Assembly (NCBI RefSeq): GCF_902859875.1
Contig: NZ_CADIKF010000025.1
Span: forward strand, 39,328-103,327
DNA length: 64,000 bases
Source: Paraburkholderia solisilvae
GTDB taxonomy: Bacteria > Pseudomonadota > Gammaproteobacteria > Burkholderiales > Burkholderiaceae
Reading direction: 5' to 3'
The stretch's first letter is position 1; every line of letters starts with the position of its first letter. Below are positions 61,859-64,000 of the stretch, one piece after another. The position numbers and the translations under genes are program-made. The notes below the pieces were generated by a model. That model ran no database searches. It worked only from the letters and a program-made list of their open reading frames with translations, and was not told where the DNA came from.

Positions 61859-62973
61859 CGTAGTTTCTCCTTCGCGAGCGAGCCGCGTTGCGCGGCCAGC
61901 AGCTTTGCATCGGTGGATCGGGTCCGGTACCGGCGTGCGCCGGCAAACGACGAATCGCGGAATTGCGCGTCGTGCAGGCTGACGCGTTCGAGCTGTGCGC
62001 GCTCGAACGACACCCGCTCGCCGCGCGCGTGATCGAACTGCGCATAGTTGAGGCTCGCGTGCGCGAACGACACATCGGTCAGCCGGCTGTGATGCCAGAT
62101 GGTCTGTTCGATACGCGCCCGATCGAAACGCACGCGGGCGAGCGTCGCATTGCCGAACAGCGCGCCGGTGAGCGTGGTTTCCGACAGATCGAGGTCGGTC
62201 AGTTGCGCATCGATCAGCAGCGCGCATTCGGCGCGCAGGCCGCCGACTTTGGCCCGCGCGATCGTCGCGCCACGGCAGTTCGCCTCGGTCAGCACCGCAT
62301 CGCTCAGGTCCGCATCGCTGAAGTCGCAGTGTTGCAGCGTGCAGCGCGCGAGGCGGATGCCGGCAAGCGGCAGGCCGGCGAAGTTGCAGTCCATGAACAC
62401 CGATGTGTTCGCGTCGAGCCGCGTCAGGTTGGCGCGGCGCAAGTCGGTGCCGCTCAATGCGCACTGATCGAAACGCGCGTGCATAAAGTCGGCGCCCGCG
62501 ACGTCGCAACCGAACAGCACGCTGCGGGTCCATGACGCGGCGGCGAATTGCGCGCCCGTGAGCGCGCAGCGCGTCAGCGTCGACAGGTGCAGCGCGGCGT
62601 CGCGCCAGATCGACGCGGACGCGTCGCATTGCAGCAGCGACAGGTACGACGCGCGCACCGCGGACAGATCCGCGCGCGGCATCCGGCATTCGACCCACGC
62701 CGAGCGGTCCAGCACCGCGCCGCGCAAATCGGCGCCGGACAGGTCGCACTGCACGAAGCGCGTACCGCTCAGGTCGACATCGATAAATTGCGCACCGGCA
62801 AACGCCGCGTCCTTGAACACCGCGCCGGCCCAGTTCAGGCGGCGCAACGGCACGCCGGACAGATCGATGCCGGTGACCGGCCGGCCAAGGCGAAGCTGCG
62901 CGTCGATCTGCGCGAGCGTCGCGGCGGCAGTCGCCGACGGCCCATGTGCGATAGCGCCGAGAGCGGCATTCAT
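61855..62973 (-). CDS. Pentapeptide repeat protein of the T6SS module
   Basis: A 372-residue protein. After about 35 residues it is built from A(D/N)LXX-type pentapeptides (LSGADLRGAVLDRS, ANLTRLDANTSVF, SDADLSDAVLTEANCRGATI and so on), giving a right-handed quadrilateral beta-helix to about residue 350. Such proteins accompany DUF2169/DUF3540/DUF4150 genes in T6SS loci, possibly as adaptors or chaperones for the spike. It is ATGA-coupled on both sides. Confidence 0.85.
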   Translation of the reverse strand: MNAALGAIAHGPSATAAATLAQIDAQLRLGRPVTGIDLSGVPLRRLNWAGAVFKDAAFAGAQFIDVDLSGTRFVQCDLSGADLRGAVLDRSAWVECRMPRADLSAVRASYLSLLQCDASASIWRDAALHLSTLTRCALTGAQFAAASWTRSVLFGCDVAGADFMHARFDQCALSGTDLRRANLTRLDANTSVFMDCNFAGLPLAGIRLARCTLQHCDFSDADLSDAVLTEANCRGATIARAKVGGLRAECALLIDAQLTDLDLSETTLTGALFGNATLARVRFDRARIEQTIWHHSRLTDVSFAHASLNYAQFDHARGERVSFERAQLERVSLHDAQFRDSSFAGARRYRTRSTDAKLLAAQRGSLAKEKLR

Positions 62974-64000
62974 GCGACCGCCCTCCGCCCCGCCTCGAGC
63001 GCGACGCCGCGCAGGTCGGCGCGCGCGAACACCGCATCGCTCGTATCGGCCTGGTAGAGACTCGCGTCACGCAGCATCGCGTCGCTGAAGTCGGCCGAGC
63101 GGCACACCGCGCGAAACAGGTCCACCCGTTGCGCATGCACGCCGGCGAGTTTCGCGGCAGTCAGCAGGCAGCCGGCGAACGATGCATCATCGAGCACCGC
63201 ATGCGAAAAATCCGCGCGCCCGAAATCGCACTGCGCGGCCGACGCGCCGCGCCAGTCGGATGCCGCCAGCGTCGCCTGATGCCAGCTGCAGTGTTGCGCG
63301 CGCAGGCCCGTTGCAACCACGTGCGACCAGTCGGCGAGCTTGCCGCCGGCCGCCACGTCGGCGAGCATCGCGTCGGCAAAGCGGCCGTTCGCGAGCACCG
63401 CGTCCATCAGCACGACCTTGCGCAGCGTCGCCGCGCCGAAGTCGGCGCCGGACAGTTGCGCGCGCAACAACACGGTCGAGGTCAGCTGCGCGCCGCGCCA
63501 ATGGCTGCCGGGCGCGCGCGCATTGAGCAGCAGCGAGCGCGCCGCCGTCACGCGCTCGAGGTGCGCGCCCGCGAGTTCGATCTCCGGCGCGACACAATCG
63601 TCGAGGCGCGCGTCGCTCAGGTTCGCTTCCGGCCAGTGCGCATGGAATGCCCATGCGCGGCTCAGATTCGCGCCCGCGAAGCCGGCGCCTCGGCCGCTGC
63701 TATGGCTCAGGTTCGCGTCCACGAGACTCGCGCCCGAGAAGTCCGCGCCATCGAGACGCGCGCCCGTCAGCACTGCGCGATCGAGCTGTGCGCCGGTAAA
63801 GCGCGTGTTGCGCAGGTCGGCGTTTTCGAGCTGCACTTCGCGCAGATCCGCGCGCGACAGGTCGAAGCCGGACAGATCGATGCCGGCGAGATCGCGGCCC
63901 GCGAGCAGCACGCCGGCGCGCAGCCATTGCTCGACCTGGGCGCCAAGCCAGCGCGCCGCGGCGGGTGGCAGCGCGCCGTCGGGGTCGGTGTAGCGCATGC
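62970..64000 (-). CDS. Pentapeptide repeat protein, probably the C-terminal part of a longer T6SS protein (cut by window edge)
   Basis: An open frame of 342 residues from an ATG at 63998, but the frame reaches the window edge and may continue. The first 40 residues (RWLGAQVEQWLRAGVLLAGRDL) look like the linker that precedes the repeats in DUF2169-pentapeptide fusions. The rest is pentapeptide repeat (GIDLSGFDLSRADLREVQLENADL...). Relatives usually have an N-terminal DUF2169 domain of several hundred residues, which would lie to the right. ATGA overlap with the next gene. Confidence 0.75.
   Translation of the reverse strand, partial: MRYTDPDGALPPAAARWLGAQVEQWLRAGVLLAGRDLAGIDLSGFDLSRADLREVQLENADLRNTRFTGAQLDRAVLTGARLDGADFSGASLVDANLSHSSGRGAGFAGANLSRAWAFHAHWPEANLSDARLDDCVAPEIELAGAHLERVTAARSLLLNARAPGSHWRGAQLTSTVLLRAQLSGADFGAATLRKVVLMDAVLANGRFADAMLADVAAGGKLADWSHVVATGLRAQHCSWHQATLAASDWRGASAAQCDFGRADFSHAVLDDASFAGCLLTAAKLAGVHAQRVDLFRAVCRSADFSDAMLRDASLYQADTSDAVFARADLRGVALEAGRRAVA

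Noticed and set aside
61859..63136. Upstream extension of the DUF3540 frame
   Set aside because: It lies over the pentapeptide gene, is Arg-rich, and the ATG at 61858 has AGGAG and ATGA coupling.

Overview
The window is high-GC and reads like a chromosome or chromid segment of a Burkholderiaceae bacterium, most likely Paraburkholderia, Caballeronia or Burkholderia. Supporting signs are two small secreted DUF4148 proteins, an adenosylcobalamin-dependent ribonucleotide reductase, a DUF4337 protein and a type VI secretion (T6SS) locus whose accessory genes are typical of the group. The species cannot be named from sequence alone. No rRNA, tRNA, CRISPR array or intact insertion sequence was seen.

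Layout. 1-5.3 kb: the end of a sulfotransferase, a secreted DUF4148 protein, a secreted alpha/beta hydrolase, then an orphan T6SS lipase effector (Tle3 type) with its presumed immunity gene one base downstream. Behind the effector lies a remnant of an IS5-family transposase. 6-13 kb: B12-dependent ribonucleotide reductase, a CSS/EAL cyclic-di-GMP phosphodiesterase, exonuclease III with a histone-H1-like tail, and a proline-iminopeptidase-like hydrolase. 13-24 kb: a PAP2 lipoprotein with a passenger-type beta-strand C-terminus, a second DUF4148 protein, DUF4337, periplasmic trehalase, an acid phosphatase/phospholipase C, hydroxypyruvate isomerase, a GNAT enzyme, a LysE exporter and a secreted repeat protein. 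24-32 kb: a cytochrome P450 remnant, a 2-hydroxyacid dehydrogenase divergent from an isocitrate-lyase-superfamily enzyme, then an SsuABC/ThiXYZ-type ABC operon with an amidase and a GntR regulator.

32-38.6 kb looks accessory. Its intergenic DNA is visibly richer in A+T, and it carries a methyltransferase, an esterase-like hydrolase, an MFS exporter, an AtzH/HpxZ-like protein, an FAD oxygenase and a GlxA-type regulator. 39.7-46.4 kb is a metal/cofactor block. A COG0523 GTPase sits behind a near-perfect Zur-type palindrome. It is divergent from a cobalamin riboswitch that heads a TonB-receptor/ABC operon for corrinoid uptake. That operon would feed the B12-dependent reductase encoded 32 kb away.

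46.5-51.6 kb holds a secreted hydrolase, an unusual methyltransferase-like/TPR/GNAT fusion followed by a Ser-rich basic protein, a SPOR protein and a small T6SS-associated-looking protein. 52.2-64 kb is a T6SS operon on the minus strand, with genes coupled by ATGA/GTGA overlaps: pentapeptide protein (running off the edge), a second pentapeptide protein, DUF3540, PAAR-like DUF4150, tssJ, tssK, tssL, tssM, tssA. The sheath, baseplate, ClpV, Hcp and VgrG genes are not in the window and are expected beyond the right edge. The best candidates for something undescribed are the fusion/Ser-rich pair beside the T6SS, the hairpin hiding the ribosome binding site of the PAP2 lipoprotein, and the shared Zur/cobalamin divergent control region.
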